Shown here: positions 21,955 through 30,148 of the stretch, one piece after another
Layout: every line of letters starts with the position of its first letter
Position numbering within the stretch: position 1 is the stretch's first letter
DNA from: Vulcanimicrobiota bacterium
Lineage (GTDB): Bacteria; Vulcanimicrobiota; Vulcanimicrobiia; Vulcanimicrobiales; Vulcanimicrobiaceae
Assembly: GCA_027307235.1 (NCBI GenBank)
Contig: DAHUXH010000009.1
Location: 1-35,582 of the forward strand
Length of the DNA: 35,582 bases
Direction: 5' to 3'
The notes under the pieces: generated by a model
Databases searched by the model: none
The model's input: the letters and a program-made list of their open reading frames with translations, nothing else
What the model was told of the DNA's origin: nothing
Position numbers and translations under genes: made by a program

Positions 21955-22894
21955 CCTGCGGGAGCAAACGCTCGACGTCGCCGGAGTGGCAGAGCTGCGT
22001 GCCGCGCACCATAGCGGTCGCAGCCCCGGCGGCCGTGCCCAAACGCAACCCTTCGGTGAAATCGGCCTCCTCGTCCAATGCAATCGCGAGGCCGGCGACC
22101 ATCGAGTCGCCCGAGCCGACAGTGCTGCGCGCGACAACCGGCGGCGGAACGGCTTTCCAGGCTCCGCTCGGGCCGACGCCGACGGCGCCGTCGGCTCCTT
22201 GAGAGATCACCACGTGTTCCGCGCCCCTGCGGCGCAGTTCATGGGCGGCTCGCAGCGCGTCGTCATCGTTCTCGATGGCGCAGCCAAGAGCGTCGCGCGC
22301 TTCTTCGACGCTCGGTTTGATCAGCGCCGGTTTTGCGCGCAACGCGCCTGCCAGAGCAGCGCCCGACGTGTCGACGATCGATCGAATGCCGCGCGCGCGC
22401 AACCATTCGACGATATCCTCGTAGGTGTTCTCACCGAGCCCCGGCGGGAGGCTGCCGCCCAGCACCACGACGCCGCCGCGCGGCGCCTGTTCGAGATGCA
22501 CGAGCAGATCGGCCAGCCGCGCCTGCTCAACGCGCGCACCGGGCAGATAGAAGCGACTGCGACGTCCGCTGGTGTTTTCGAAGAGCATGATATTCAGCCG
22601 CGTCATCTCCTCGACGTCGTCAAACGCGTGGAGAACGTCCTCGTCGTCGAGCCGCGCGCGAATCATCGCTCCGGTTACGCCGCCGACGAAGCCCAACGCG
22701 ATGGTCTTCTTTCCCAGGCGGTGCATGACGCGGCTTGCGTTGAGACCCTTGCCGCCGGCATCGAGCGAATCGAATCGGCAGCGGTTGACCGCGCCCAGCG
22801 TCAGTTCATCGATGGCGATAGCCTCATCGACAGCGGGGTTGAGGGTGACGGTCACGATCGCGCGACTCGATCGCGCCGGAATGCCGACGTGCAT
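21935..22894 (-). CDS. PfkB-family hexose-phosphate kinase (1-phosphofructokinase type)
   Basis: A 319-residue sugar kinase of the FruK/LacC/PfkB branch: the N-terminal TVTLNPAVDEAI and DAGGKGLNASRVMHRLG signature (46-61), VVVLGGSLPPG, and the catalytic STVGSGDSMVAG with Asp263 as base. Members phosphorylate fructose 1-phosphate, tagatose 6-phosphate or fructose 6-phosphate with ATP. No PTS or aldolase gene is adjacent, so the substrate stays open. The ATG at 22894 has GGAG close ahead; the frame reaches 23062 but that part is antisense to the next gene. Confidence 0.9.
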   Translation of the reverse strand: MHVGIPARSSRAIVTVTLNPAVDEAIAIDELTLGAVNRCRFDSLDAGGKGLNASRVMHRLGKKTIALGFVGGVTGAMIRARLDDEDVLHAFDDVEEMTRLNIMLFENTSGRRSRFYLPGARVEQARLADLLVHLEQAPRGGVVVLGGSLPPGLGENTYEDIVEWLRARGIRSIVDTSGAALAGALRAKPALIKPSVEEARDALGCAIENDDDALRAAHELRRRGAEHVVISQGADGAVGVGPSGAWKAVPPPVVARSTVGSGDSMVAGLAIALDEEADFTEGLRLGTAAGAATAMVRGTQLCHSGDVERLLPQVSVRAI

Positions 22895-22982
22895 AGCTCC
22901 ACGATAGCAACCAGCCGTGAAGAATTCGAGAACAATCGAACACTCCGCCGCAGGCAAGCTCAGAGTTGACGTGGTACCCAGC

Positions 22983-23702
22983 ATGATGCGAGTCGTGTTT
23001 TTCGGCACTCGCGGATACATCGAAGAATCGAGCAGACTCCATCGCCGGCACTCGGCGTGCATGCTGATCAGTCACGGCAAACGTCTGCTGCTCGATGCCG
23101 GTCAGACCTGGAAGGGCAAGCTGCGCACGCTCGCGCCCGACTGGATTGCAATCACGCACGCGCACCCCGATCATGCGTTCGCGCTCGAAGAGGGAACCGA
23201 CGTACCGGTGTATGTTTCCGAGGAGAGCCGCGCGTTACTGGCGCGCTTTCCGGTTCGCCGGTTTCGCGTCTTCGACGACGGTGACGAACTGCGGCTGGGG
23301 CCGTTTCGCGTTCGGCCATACGATGTCGTGCATTCGATTCGCGCGCCCGCCGTCGGCTTTCGCGTGACCGCAGATCGCACGACGGTCGTCTATAATCCCG
23401 ACATCATCTCGATCATTGACGAAGATCGCGTGCTGACCGGCGTCGACGTCTTCATCGGCGACGGCGCGTCGCTCACGCGTCCCATCGTGCGCAGGCGCGG
23501 CACGGCATTGTTCGGTCATACGACGGTTCGCGCGCAGTTGAACTGGTGCAAACGCCACCAGATTCATCGCGCCTACATCGTCCACTGCGGGAAGCAACTG
23601 GTCACCATGAAACCGGCTGAGCTGCAACGCCGCGTTGACGAACTGGCCGGTTCGACGATACGAGCGATTGTCGCGCGCGACGGCCTGGACGTCGAGCTCT
23701 AA
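22983..23702 (+). CDS. MBL-fold metallo-hydrolase
   Basis: A 239-residue metallo-beta-lactamase fold protein. The metal motif HAHPDH (His59, His61, Asp63, His64) and later His117 (VVHSIRAP) and His201 (IVHCGKQ) are in place, and a DAGQTW turn follows the first strands. The TRGYIEESSRLHRRHSACML start resembles the beta-CASP-lacking, ribonuclease Z/phosphodiesterase-like MBL proteins, but no substrate can be assigned. ATG 22983 or 22986 starts the first conserved strand (RVVFFGTRG); a GTG at 22917 would add 22 unstructured residues. Confidence 0.82.
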   Translation: MMRVVFFGTRGYIEESSRLHRRHSACMLISHGKRLLLDAGQTWKGKLRTLAPDWIAITHAHPDHAFALEEGTDVPVYVSEESRALLARFPVRRFRVFDDGDELRLGPFRVRPYDVVHSIRAPAVGFRVTADRTTVVYNPDIISIIDEDRVLTGVDVFIGDGASLTRPIVRRRGTALFGHTTVRAQLNWCKRHQIHRAYIVHCGKQLVTMKPAELQRRVDELAGSTIRAIVARDGLDVEL

Positions 23703-24283
23703 GCCCAGACGATGCGGGCCGGATGGCGTCCGTGGGAGGGCGGTTCTTCGTCGGGAAACCCGACGATCACGGGGAAGACGGGAACGAATTCCTTCGGAAT
23801 TCCAATCTCCAATTTGGTCTCCTCGAGCGCCAACCAGGGCCGCGCGAAGCCGATGGGACACGTGCCGTAACCGGCGGCGAATGCGGCCAGCATCAAATTC
23901 TGCGCAGCCAAACAGCAATCTTCAGCAGCTTGCTGATCGTGCGACGTGGCGCAAAGAACGACCAAGACAGGCGCGCCGTAGAAGATGTTCATGTCTTCGC
24001 CGAGCAGATGTCTTGCCTGCGAAGAGACGCCGTTGGACGTCGCCAGCAGATGCGCTTTTGCTCGATCAGAATAGGTTTGCAATCGATCCGCGCCTGAAAT
24101 GACGACGAATCCCCAGGGCTGGAGATTCATCGCGCTCGGTGCCTGGATGGCCGCTCCGATCAACTGCTCGATTGATGCTCGGTCCATCGGCTCGCTGGTA
24201 TAGCGGCGTATCGCACGGCGCCCATGGATGGCATCCTGCACGTACTTCCATTCGGTCGACCGGTGAGGTATGCGAGATTCCAT
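23699..24283 (-). CDS. Nitroreductase family FMN oxidoreductase
   Basis: A 194-residue nitroreductase-fold protein. FMN-binding segments are RRAIRRYTSEP (22-32), APSAMNLQPWGFVV (48-61) and GYGTCPIGF (about 137-145). Such enzymes reduce nitro-aromatics, flavins or quinones with NAD(P)H; some act in unrelated dehydrogenations. ATG start at 24283. Convergent with the MBL gene, overlapping by 4 nt. Confidence 0.92.
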   Translation of the reverse strand: MESRIPHRSTEWKYVQDAIHGRRAIRRYTSEPMDRASIEQLIGAAIQAPSAMNLQPWGFVVISGADRLQTYSDRAKAHLLATSNGVSSQARHLLGEDMNIFYGAPVLVVLCATSHDQQAAEDCCLAAQNLMLAAFAAGYGTCPIGFARPWLALEETKLEIGIPKEFVPVFPVIVGFPDEEPPSHGRHPARIVWA

Positions 24284-24391
24284 AGCCGCGCCCTCCGGAG
24301 GCTACGCCAATTCTAGACCCAACCTGAGAACCTCCGCGGAAGGTGCCGGGAATAACGAAGGCTCCGAACGAGCGGCCGGTGTTGACGGCTG

Positions 24392-24667
24392 ATGACCGAC
24401 GTGTGGCAGATGTTCTCAGTCTTGGCCGAGGCTCGCAAGCGTCGCGAGATCGACCCAACGCTGACCGTGCTGAGAGAATGCGCGGCGGAGGCAGGCGATC
24501 AGGTCGCTGACCGGTACGTAAAGGCCCGTATTGGCGCCATGTTGGGCCTGTTCGAGACGCTCTCGCCGCTCATCGATGAGTTCGTGAGCATTCCGGTCGC
24601 CACCGTACGCGGCATCGTTGGCTTGCGCGGGCGTCTGCAATCGCTCTTGAAGCGCAACGCCAAGTGA
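24392..24667 (+). CDS. Small helical protein, function unknown
   Basis: A 91-residue product I do not recognise. It looks almost wholly helical: a charged first half (LAEARKRREIDPTL, AAEAGDQVADRYVKAR) and an amphipathic second half (AMLGLFETLSPLIDEFVSIPVATVRGIVGLRGRL) with a basic end. No cysteines, signal peptide or clear ribosome site. Its stop overlaps the GTG of the following decayed gene (GTGA), the overlap style used by real operons here, which favours it being a gene, perhaps itself left over from the operon that decayed. Confidence 0.5.
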   Translation: MTDVWQMFSVLAEARKRREIDPTLTVLRECAAEAGDQVADRYVKARIGAMLGLFETLSPLIDEFVSIPVATVRGIVGLRGRLQSLLKRNAK

Positions 24668-25329
24668 ACCGATTGAGAGCGGCGCTCTCGTTTCGCGGTG
24701 AGATGAGCCGGCTCGGCTATATCGCGATAGCGTGCGTCGGCGTCGTGATGAAGCATGTACTGGACGTGTCCATCGCTGCTGCATTCCATCGGCACTGGGA
24801 TGTCGCGAGTTATCTCATACCCGTCGGCGTGCCCGCAATGGCGGGTCACTTGAGGTTCAACGATATGCGCTTCTTGGCGGTCATGCTCTGCGGTTCGCTG
24901 GCGTTTGCATGGGTGGGTTTGGCGATCACCGCCAGGCGCTTTCGCACCGGGTCATGGGCGCGGAAACAATATCGGGGCGACTCGCACCGCCGTATGCGGT
25001 CACGACGTCCGTGGACATTGCCGCTCCTCCTGAGGTCGTCTGCGCAATGTCGTGAGATTCCCCGACTTGCCGCCACCGACTGAACTGCCGTTTCCCGTAG
25101 GCATCGCCACCTCCACAACTATCTGGTCTCGCGGCACGGCGAATTTATTTTACAGCGGCTTCCGAACGGCGGAACGCGTCTGATCGGGACGACCTGGTAT
25201 CAGCATCACCTTTGGCCGGCCGGGTATTGGAAGCTCTGGTCGGACACCATCATCCACGATATCCACCTGCGCGTCCTCGATCACATCAAGCATCTCTCAG
25301 AAAGCGCGACTCCGCGACGACGTGCTTGA
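24664..25329 (+). pseudogene. Remnant of a membrane/SRPBCC-domain fusion protein
   Basis: Pieces of one protein family appear in three frames. 24664-about 24950 encodes an N-terminal membrane part (RLGYIAIACVGVVMKHVLD..., SLAFAWVGLAITARRFR). About 24955-25040 continues in another frame with APPYAVTTSVDIAAPPEVV. Loss of one G near 25042 (TGGCGC to TGCGC) moves the frame, after which RNVVRFPDLPPPTE can be read. From about 25095 the C-terminal SRPBCC end is read in the first frame (HLHNYLVSRHGEF, LPNGGTRLIGTTWYQHHLWP, WSDTIIHDIHLRVLDHIKHLSE) to a stop at 25327. Relative to intact family members, several membrane helices and about 60 residues of the SRPBCC core are missing. The last bases overlap the -35 of the arsR promoter. 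Confidence 0.82.
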
Positions 25330-25354
25330 CATGAATATTCGAATATCATAATGT
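25326..25354 (+). promoter_or_regulatory. Promoter and ArsR operator of the arsR-hyf operon (leaderless)
   Basis: TTGACA (25326-25331), 17-bp spacer, TAATGT (25349-25354). A perfect 12-bp palindrome ATATTCGAATAT (25335-25346) fills the spacer, so a dimeric repressor bound there would block RNA polymerase. The transcript should start at about 25361-25362, on or next to the GTG start codon at 25362, giving a leaderless mRNA. Confidence 0.82.
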
Positions 25355-25361
25355 AGCCTGT

Positions 25362-25673
25362 GTGCTGCGCCATTTTAAAGCCGAATTTTTCAAAACCCTA
25401 GGCCACCCCACGCGGATTCGCATCCTCGACGCGTTGCGCGATGGGGAGTTGACCGTGGGCGATCTGCAACAACGGCTTAAAGCTGAGCAGTCGGCGGTGT
25501 CGCAACACTTGGCGGCACTGCGTTCCCGCGATTTCGTGCATGCGCGGCGCGTTGGTACGTCAGTTTGGTACTCGGTGGCCGACGCGGCGATTTGGGAGTT
25601 GCTCGATATCGCACGAGATATCTACGAACGGCAGCTCAGCTCCAACCGCGCGATGTTTGAAGCCTTGCAGTAG
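25362..25673 (+). CDS. ArsR-family repressor, likely regulator of the hyf operon
   Basis: A 103-residue winged-helix protein: KTLGHPTRIRILDAL, LTVGDLQQRL and the recognition helix AEQSAVSQHLAAL followed by the wing HARRVGTSVWYSVAD. It has no cysteine at all, so neither the ELCVC arsenic site nor the dithiol of sulfide/redox sensors is present, and no His-rich alpha-5 metal site is evident; the signal it senses is unknown. The GTG start coincides with the predicted transcript start. Its stop overlaps the hyfB start by one base, so it is the first gene of the hydrogenase operon and probably represses it. Confidence 0.92.
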   Translation: MLRHFKAEFFKTLGHPTRIRILDALRDGELTVGDLQQRLKAEQSAVSQHLAALRSRDFVHARRVGTSVWYSVADAAIWELLDIARDIYERQLSSNRAMFEALQ

Positions 25674-27346
25674 TGGCGGCGTTTCCAGAATTACGCGTCG
25701 AGTTCGGGCCCACGCTTCTGGCAGCGCCGTTTTTCGCGCTGCTGGCGCTCGTTGCTCCGGCGGTCATTCTTTCCGTTCTCCGCCGGGAGCGTATCGGGCA
25801 TCTGCCGCTGCTTGTCGTTTTCGTGCTCAGTATGGCGGCGGTGCTGCTCGCGCAAAGCGTGGCCGCGTTTGCATTGGCCTGGGAGGCGATGACACTCGCA
25901 TCCGCGTTCCTGGTTGGGACGTACCACGAGCGGCGCGCCGTGCGGCGGGCCCTATTCTCGTATCTGCTGGTTGGACATATCGGAGCCGCATGTATCATCA
26001 CGTCGCTGGCTCTGCTCGGTGCGCACGCGCACAGCTATCGCTTCGCGGATATTGCTCGCGCTGCGTCGTCGCTGCCCGCCGATCTTCGGGTCGCGGCCGT
26101 GGTGCTCGGCCTGGTGGGCTTCGGCTCGAAAGCCGGTGCGTTGCCCCTTCAGTTTTGGCTGCCGCGCGCGCACCCGGCTGCCCCGGCCTCGGCGTCGGCG
26201 TTGCTTTCCGGCGTCATGTTGAACATCGCTGTCTACGGTTTGCTGCTGCAATGTCTTTTGTTTGCAGCGCCACTCACAATACCGCTCGCACTCACCATCC
26301 TGATCGTCGGCATGATCACGTCGCTGACCGGCGGTCTGTTTGCCGCGGTTGAAACTGATCTCAAACGGCTGCTCGCCTACAGTTCCATTGAAAACATCGG
26401 AATCGTTGTCAGCGTCCTCGGATTCGCGGCGCTTTCCATGGCTTGCGGTATGCCGCGCCTTGCGGCGCTCGCGGTGCTGGCGCTGCTCTTTCACGCGATC
26501 GCGCACGGAGTATTCAAGAGCCTGCTGTTCTTGGCGGCGGGTGACGTGCTGGATGCCGCACACACCAGCGATTTGGAACACTTGGGAGGGCTACTGCAGG
26601 CATTCCGTTTCGGTGCTCCGGCATTCTTTGTCGGCTGTTTGGCAGCCGCGGCATTGCCTCCGCTCAGCGGTTTTGCGGCGGAGTGGCTGATCTTTCAGGC
26701 GTTTCTGCACGGATTGGCCACGGCATCGCTGTTGCTGCAAATGACGAGTGTGCTTGCAATCGCGTGTCTCGCAACGGCAAGCGGCATGGCCTCGATCGCG
26801 TTTATCAAAGCATTCGGAGTCGGCCTGCTCGGTGCGCCGCGATCCACCCACCCACGTGCACCCCAACGATTCAACGTGGCCGCTGTCGCACCGGCGTGGC
26901 TCGCCGTTGTGACGCTTGCCCTCGGCCTAGCCCCGGCGCTGGCGCTGCGCCCGCTTCTCGCCTTGGCGACTACGATCATACCTTCTGCGGGAATGGGGAT
27001 GCCCGATGTGCCGCCGGTGCCGGTGTGGATTGCGGCTTTGCCGGTCGCCGGTGCGATCGGTGCCCTGCTGCTCGCGCGAAGACGCGGTGTTCGGTCGGTA
27101 GAAACCTGGACGTGTGGTTCGCCGGCGACCGCGCGTTCGCAATACACGGCGACGGCCTTTTCCAATCCAGTGCGGATCCTTCTTGGCGCTCTAACGCACT
27201 CGTTCATCGATGATGCGGCACGCAACGTGGCGGCGGTCGTGCAGCGACTCGCGCGGCGCGCGCGTATTCTTCAAGCCGGACATGTGCGCGTGTATCTGGC
27301 GTACATGCTGGTGACACTGGTCGCGGTTCTGGTGATCGCGCGATGA
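25673..27346 (+). CDS. hyfB: Hydrogenase-4-like membrane subunit B (proton antiporter-like)
   Basis: A 557-residue protein with about 14 membrane segments, of the NuoL/MrpA/HycC/HyfB family, expected to pump or translocate H+ or Na+. Key charged residues are kept: Glu71 in helix 5 (AWEAMTLASAFLVG), Lys153 (GFGSKAGALPLQFWLP), Lys231 (DLKRLLAYSSIENIG) and Lys282 (HAIAHGVFKSLLF). The C-terminal ETWTCGSP...QYTATAFSNPVR stretch is specific to HyfB/HycC-type subunits. The GTG start shares one base with the arsR stop and the 3' end overlaps hyfC by 4 nt. Confidence 0.93.
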   Translation: MAAFPELRVEFGPTLLAAPFFALLALVAPAVILSVLRRERIGHLPLLVVFVLSMAAVLLAQSVAAFALAWEAMTLASAFLVGTYHERRAVRRALFSYLLVGHIGAACIITSLALLGAHAHSYRFADIARAASSLPADLRVAAVVLGLVGFGSKAGALPLQFWLPRAHPAAPASASALLSGVMLNIAVYGLLLQCLLFAAPLTIPLALTILIVGMITSLTGGLFAAVETDLKRLLAYSSIENIGIVVSVLGFAALSMACGMPRLAALAVLALLFHAIAHGVFKSLLFLAAGDVLDAAHTSDLEHLGGLLQAFRFGAPAFFVGCLAAAALPPLSGFAAEWLIFQAFLHGLATASLLLQMTSVLAIACLATASGMASIAFIKAFGVGLLGAPRSTHPRAPQRFNVAAVAPAWLAVVTLALGLAPALALRPLLALATTIIPSAGMGMPDVPPVPVWIAALPVAGAIGALLLARRRGVRSVETWTCGSPATARSQYTATAFSNPVRILLGALTHSFIDDAARNVAAVVQRLARRARILQAGHVRVYLAYMLVTLVAVLVIAR

Positions 27347-28170
27347 CCGCGGTGCAGGTTGCGATTCTCATCGTGTTGGCACCGCTGCTGCAAGGATCGA
27401 TGCACTCGCTGCGCGCGCGGCTCAGCGGGCGACCCGGACCGCCGGTGTTACAGCCGTATCGTCAACTTCGGAAACTCGCATCGAAAGAAGCGGTCGTCGC
27501 ATCGAACGCGTCCGCGCTGGTGTCCGCGGCCCCGGGCATCGCAATCGGCGTTTCGCTGACGCTTGCGCTGCTCGTCCCGCCGCTGATTCATCGCGACGCT
27601 GCGGTTGTGGACGTGGTGGCGCTTGCGCTGACCATTGCGCTCGGACGCTTTATGCTCGTCCTCGCGTCGCTCGATACCCGTTCCAGTTTCGCCGGAATGG
27701 CTGCGAGCCGTGAGATGCTTTTCGCGGGACTGACTGAAGCGCCGCTCATCCTCGCACTGGCCGCCACGACCCTCGTTCACGACACGCTGTCCCGGATACT
27801 CGCCGCTGCCGCGATCGTACTGGTCATGCTCTCGGAAACGGCGCGCATTCCGGTCGACAATCAGGAGACGCACTACGAACTGACCATGGTCCACGAAGGT
27901 CTACTTCTCGAATACTCCGGTTGGCAACTCGCGATGCTCCAAGCGGCAGCCTATGTGCGCCAGGCGTCATTCTTCGTACTGGCTGCCACGGCGCTGCCTG
28001 GTCCGCCGATTGCGGTTGCCGCTTGGCTGGCATTCCTTGCCGTGCTCATTCCTGTGGTGGAACGGTGCTACGGGAAGATGCGCTTCTTCGAAGTGCCGCA
28101 ACTCTTCGCATCCGCTACACTACTCGCGGTTGCAGGCCTCGGGTTGCGCATTCTTGGTGTGGCCTTTTGA
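27343..28170 (+). CDS. hyfC: Hydrogenase-4-like membrane subunit C (NuoH-like)
   Basis: A 275-residue subunit homologous to HycD/HyfC/NuoH, which couples the catalytic arm to the antiporter subunits. Typical elements: LLQGSMHSLRARLSGRPGPPVLQPYRQL at the N-terminus and the acidic loop ETARIPVDNQETHYELTMVHEG (165-186) facing the hydrogenase. About eight membrane segments; slightly shorter than HyfC (about 315). The ATG overlaps the hyfB stop, and the next gene starts inside its stop. Confidence 0.93.
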   Translation: MTAVQVAILIVLAPLLQGSMHSLRARLSGRPGPPVLQPYRQLRKLASKEAVVASNASALVSAAPGIAIGVSLTLALLVPPLIHRDAAVVDVVALALTIALGRFMLVLASLDTRSSFAGMAASREMLFAGLTEAPLILALAATTLVHDTLSRILAAAAIVLVMLSETARIPVDNQETHYELTMVHEGLLLEYSGWQLAMLQAAAYVRQASFFVLAATALPGPPIAVAAWLAFLAVLIPVVERCYGKMRFFEVPQLFASATLLAVAGLGLRILGVAF

Positions 28171-28772
28171 CGACCATCGTCGCGGTACTCGCCGCCGCCG
28201 CATTGGTGATCGATTCGCGCTTGCGTTCAACGCTTGCTGCGTACATCGTACTTACCGGCGCAACCCTGTATATGGCGCTCACGCACGTCGCGACGGTGCC
28301 GCAACTCGCATTCTTCGCTCTCATAGCAGTCGTGAAAGTCGTCGCGGGTCCGGCGGCGGTTGTTCTGCTGGCTCGGCAGTACGGTCTTCGCGGCGATCTA
28401 GGACCATCGATAAATATCGCCTGGCGTGGTGCCATCGTTTTGGCCGCCGCATTCGTTGCGTTTGAAGTCGGCAGCATGCCGGCGTTCGCTGCCATACCAT
28501 CGTCGAACGTCGTGCTCTTCTCCGTATTTGCTTCCATCGTCACGATCGTACTCCATCGGAACCTGCTCGCACACGTCATCGGATTACTTGCGTTGGGGAG
28601 TTCGATCAGTCTTGCCGGCGTGCTGTTTGCGCCGGGATTGCCGGGATCGATCGAAGTCGCCGGTACGTTTGATGCAGTGATCGCGACGCTCGTCGCGGTG
28701 GTTGTCGCACGCGCCATTGTTGCCTACGATCCGCGACTGGATGTACGCTCGCTGCGGGATCTGCGCGGATGA
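28167..28772 (+). CDS. hyfE: Hydrogenase-4-like membrane subunit E
   Basis: A 201-residue membrane protein with about six helices, corresponding to HyfE, a NuoK/MrpC-like subunit found in Hyf-type and some other group 4 complexes. The TTG at 28167 (TTGACG) overlaps the hyfC stop (TTGA); the frame extends upstream to 27921 but that part is inside hyfC. The segment NLLAHVIGLLALGSSISLAGVLFAPG and the following helix match HyfE's C-terminal part. Its stop overlaps hyfF by 4 nt. Confidence 0.85.
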   Translation: MTTIVAVLAAAALVIDSRLRSTLAAYIVLTGATLYMALTHVATVPQLAFFALIAVVKVVAGPAAVVLLARQYGLRGDLGPSINIAWRGAIVLAAAFVAFEVGSMPAFAAIPSSNVVLFSVFASIVTIVLHRNLLAHVIGLLALGSSISLAGVLFAPGLPGSIEVAGTFDAVIATLVAVVVARAIVAYDPRLDVRSLRDLRG

Positions 28773-30148
28773 GCACGATGACGCTGCTGGCGGTCGTCGC
28801 GCCGCTGGCCGGCGCCGCCGTTTCCCGCCTGGTCAACCAATCACTGCGCACGGTTGCTCGCGCACTGACCGGAGCGATCGCCGTCGCGCTCACTTGTCTC
28901 GCAGCCGCTCACCTCGATCGCCTATCCGCGGTATTCGCGATCCTCATCTCGGTCGTTAGTTTTGCGGCGACGATCTTTTCCGGCAGTCTCTTTCCCGAAG
29001 CGCCGCATGACGACGCACCCTGGCAACGGCGCTCCATCTATTTCGTGCTTCTCGGCGCGTTCTGGTCGAGCATGCTGTACGCGGTGTGTGCCGGTACCTT
29101 CACGGGCGTGTGGATGGGCATCTCCGGCACGACGCTTGCCACGACATTCCTGGTCGGGTATAGCGGCGGAAAACCGGCGCTTGAAGCTGCATGGAAGTAT
29201 CTGCTCCTGTGTAGCGTCGGCGTTGCCCTGGCGCTCATCGGAATGCTGCTCCTCGGACGCGCCGGTATGGCGGCCGGCATCCCGCCGGCTGACGCACTCT
29301 CTTGGGATGCGCTCGCGCGGCGCGGCTTCGCTCCCCATGGAGAGTTGGTGCGCGTGTCGCTCCTGCTCATGCTGGTCGGCTTCGCGACAAAGGCGGGCCT
29401 TGCACCGATGCACGCATGGTTGCCTGACGCGCACTCGAAGGCTCCCGCGCCGATCAGCGCCTTACTCTCGGGCGTGCTCGTGTCGTCGGCGCTCTACGCC
29501 CTCATGCGCGTACGAAGTGTAGCTACGCTGGGTGACGCATTGCTCTTTGACCGGACCTTGATCGTCATCGGCGCAGCATCGGTGCTTGTAGCCTCGACGC
29601 TGATGCTTGCGCAGCGCGATGTCAAGCGTTTGCTGTCGTATTCGACCATCGAGCACAGCGGACTGATTGCCCTTGCGCTGGGCATCGGAACGCCGCTTGC
29701 GGTGTTCGCAGCACTCTTTCATACACTGAGCCATGCATGTACGAAGTCGACAGCGTTCTTTGCTATCGGCATCGTGCACTACAAACGCGGCAGCACCGCC
29801 ATCGCCTCGCTACGAGGCCTGTGGAACGATCGTGGCGGTAAACTCCTGCTCGCGGCACTCGTGGGGCTGGCCGGGTTTCCGCCGTTTGGAATGTTCCTTT
29901 CGGAGCTACTGATCGTGATCGCCGCCGCCGCGGCACATCAATGGGTCGCGCTTGCCTGCGCGCTCCTCGGCATGACGCTTGGTTTTGCCGCACTAGCTCG
30001 GCTGGCAATCGACACGGAGTCCGGTACATCCGCGTCCCGGCACACGCCACCTGTGCCGAAGATCGCGCTGGCCGCGACAGGTATCATGGCCGCTGTCGCG
30101 GTCGCAATCTCGGTGCTGCCGTTCCTTTCGGTGAACATCCTGCAATGA
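28769..30148 (+). CDS. hyfF: Hydrogenase-4-like membrane subunit F (antiporter-like)
   Basis: A 459-residue NuoL/MrpD-type subunit with about 13-14 helices. The channel lysines are kept: Lys208 (FATKAGLAPMHAWLPDAHSKAP), Lys286 (DVKRLLSYSTIEHSG) and the Lys in SHACTKSTAFF. The helix-5 glutamate that pairs with a channel lysine in this family appears to be Ser119 (WMGISGTTLATTFLVG), unlike HyfB, where it is Glu71. In E. coli HyfF is about 525 residues. The operon uses it as the second pump-like module. Confidence 0.92.
   Translation: MSTMTLLAVVAPLAGAAVSRLVNQSLRTVARALTGAIAVALTCLAAAHLDRLSAVFAILISVVSFAATIFSGSLFPEAPHDDAPWQRRSIYFVLLGAFWSSMLYAVCAGTFTGVWMGISGTTLATTFLVGYSGGKPALEAAWKYLLLCSVGVALALIGMLLLGRAGMAAGIPPADALSWDALARRGFAPHGELVRVSLLLMLVGFATKAGLAPMHAWLPDAHSKAPAPISALLSGVLVSSALYALMRVRSVATLGDALLFDRTLIVIGAASVLVASTLMLAQRDVKRLLSYSTIEHSGLIALALGIGTPLAVFAALFHTLSHACTKSTAFFAIGIVHYKRGSTAIASLRGLWNDRGGKLLLAALVGLAGFPPFGMFLSELLIVIAAAAAHQWVALACALLGMTLGFAALARLAIDTESGTSASRHTPPVPKIALAATGIMAAVAVAISVLPFLSVNILQ

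Noticed and set aside
22895-23062. Upstream extension of the PfkB kinase
   Set aside because: Antisense to the start of the MBL gene and not part of the PfkB fold.
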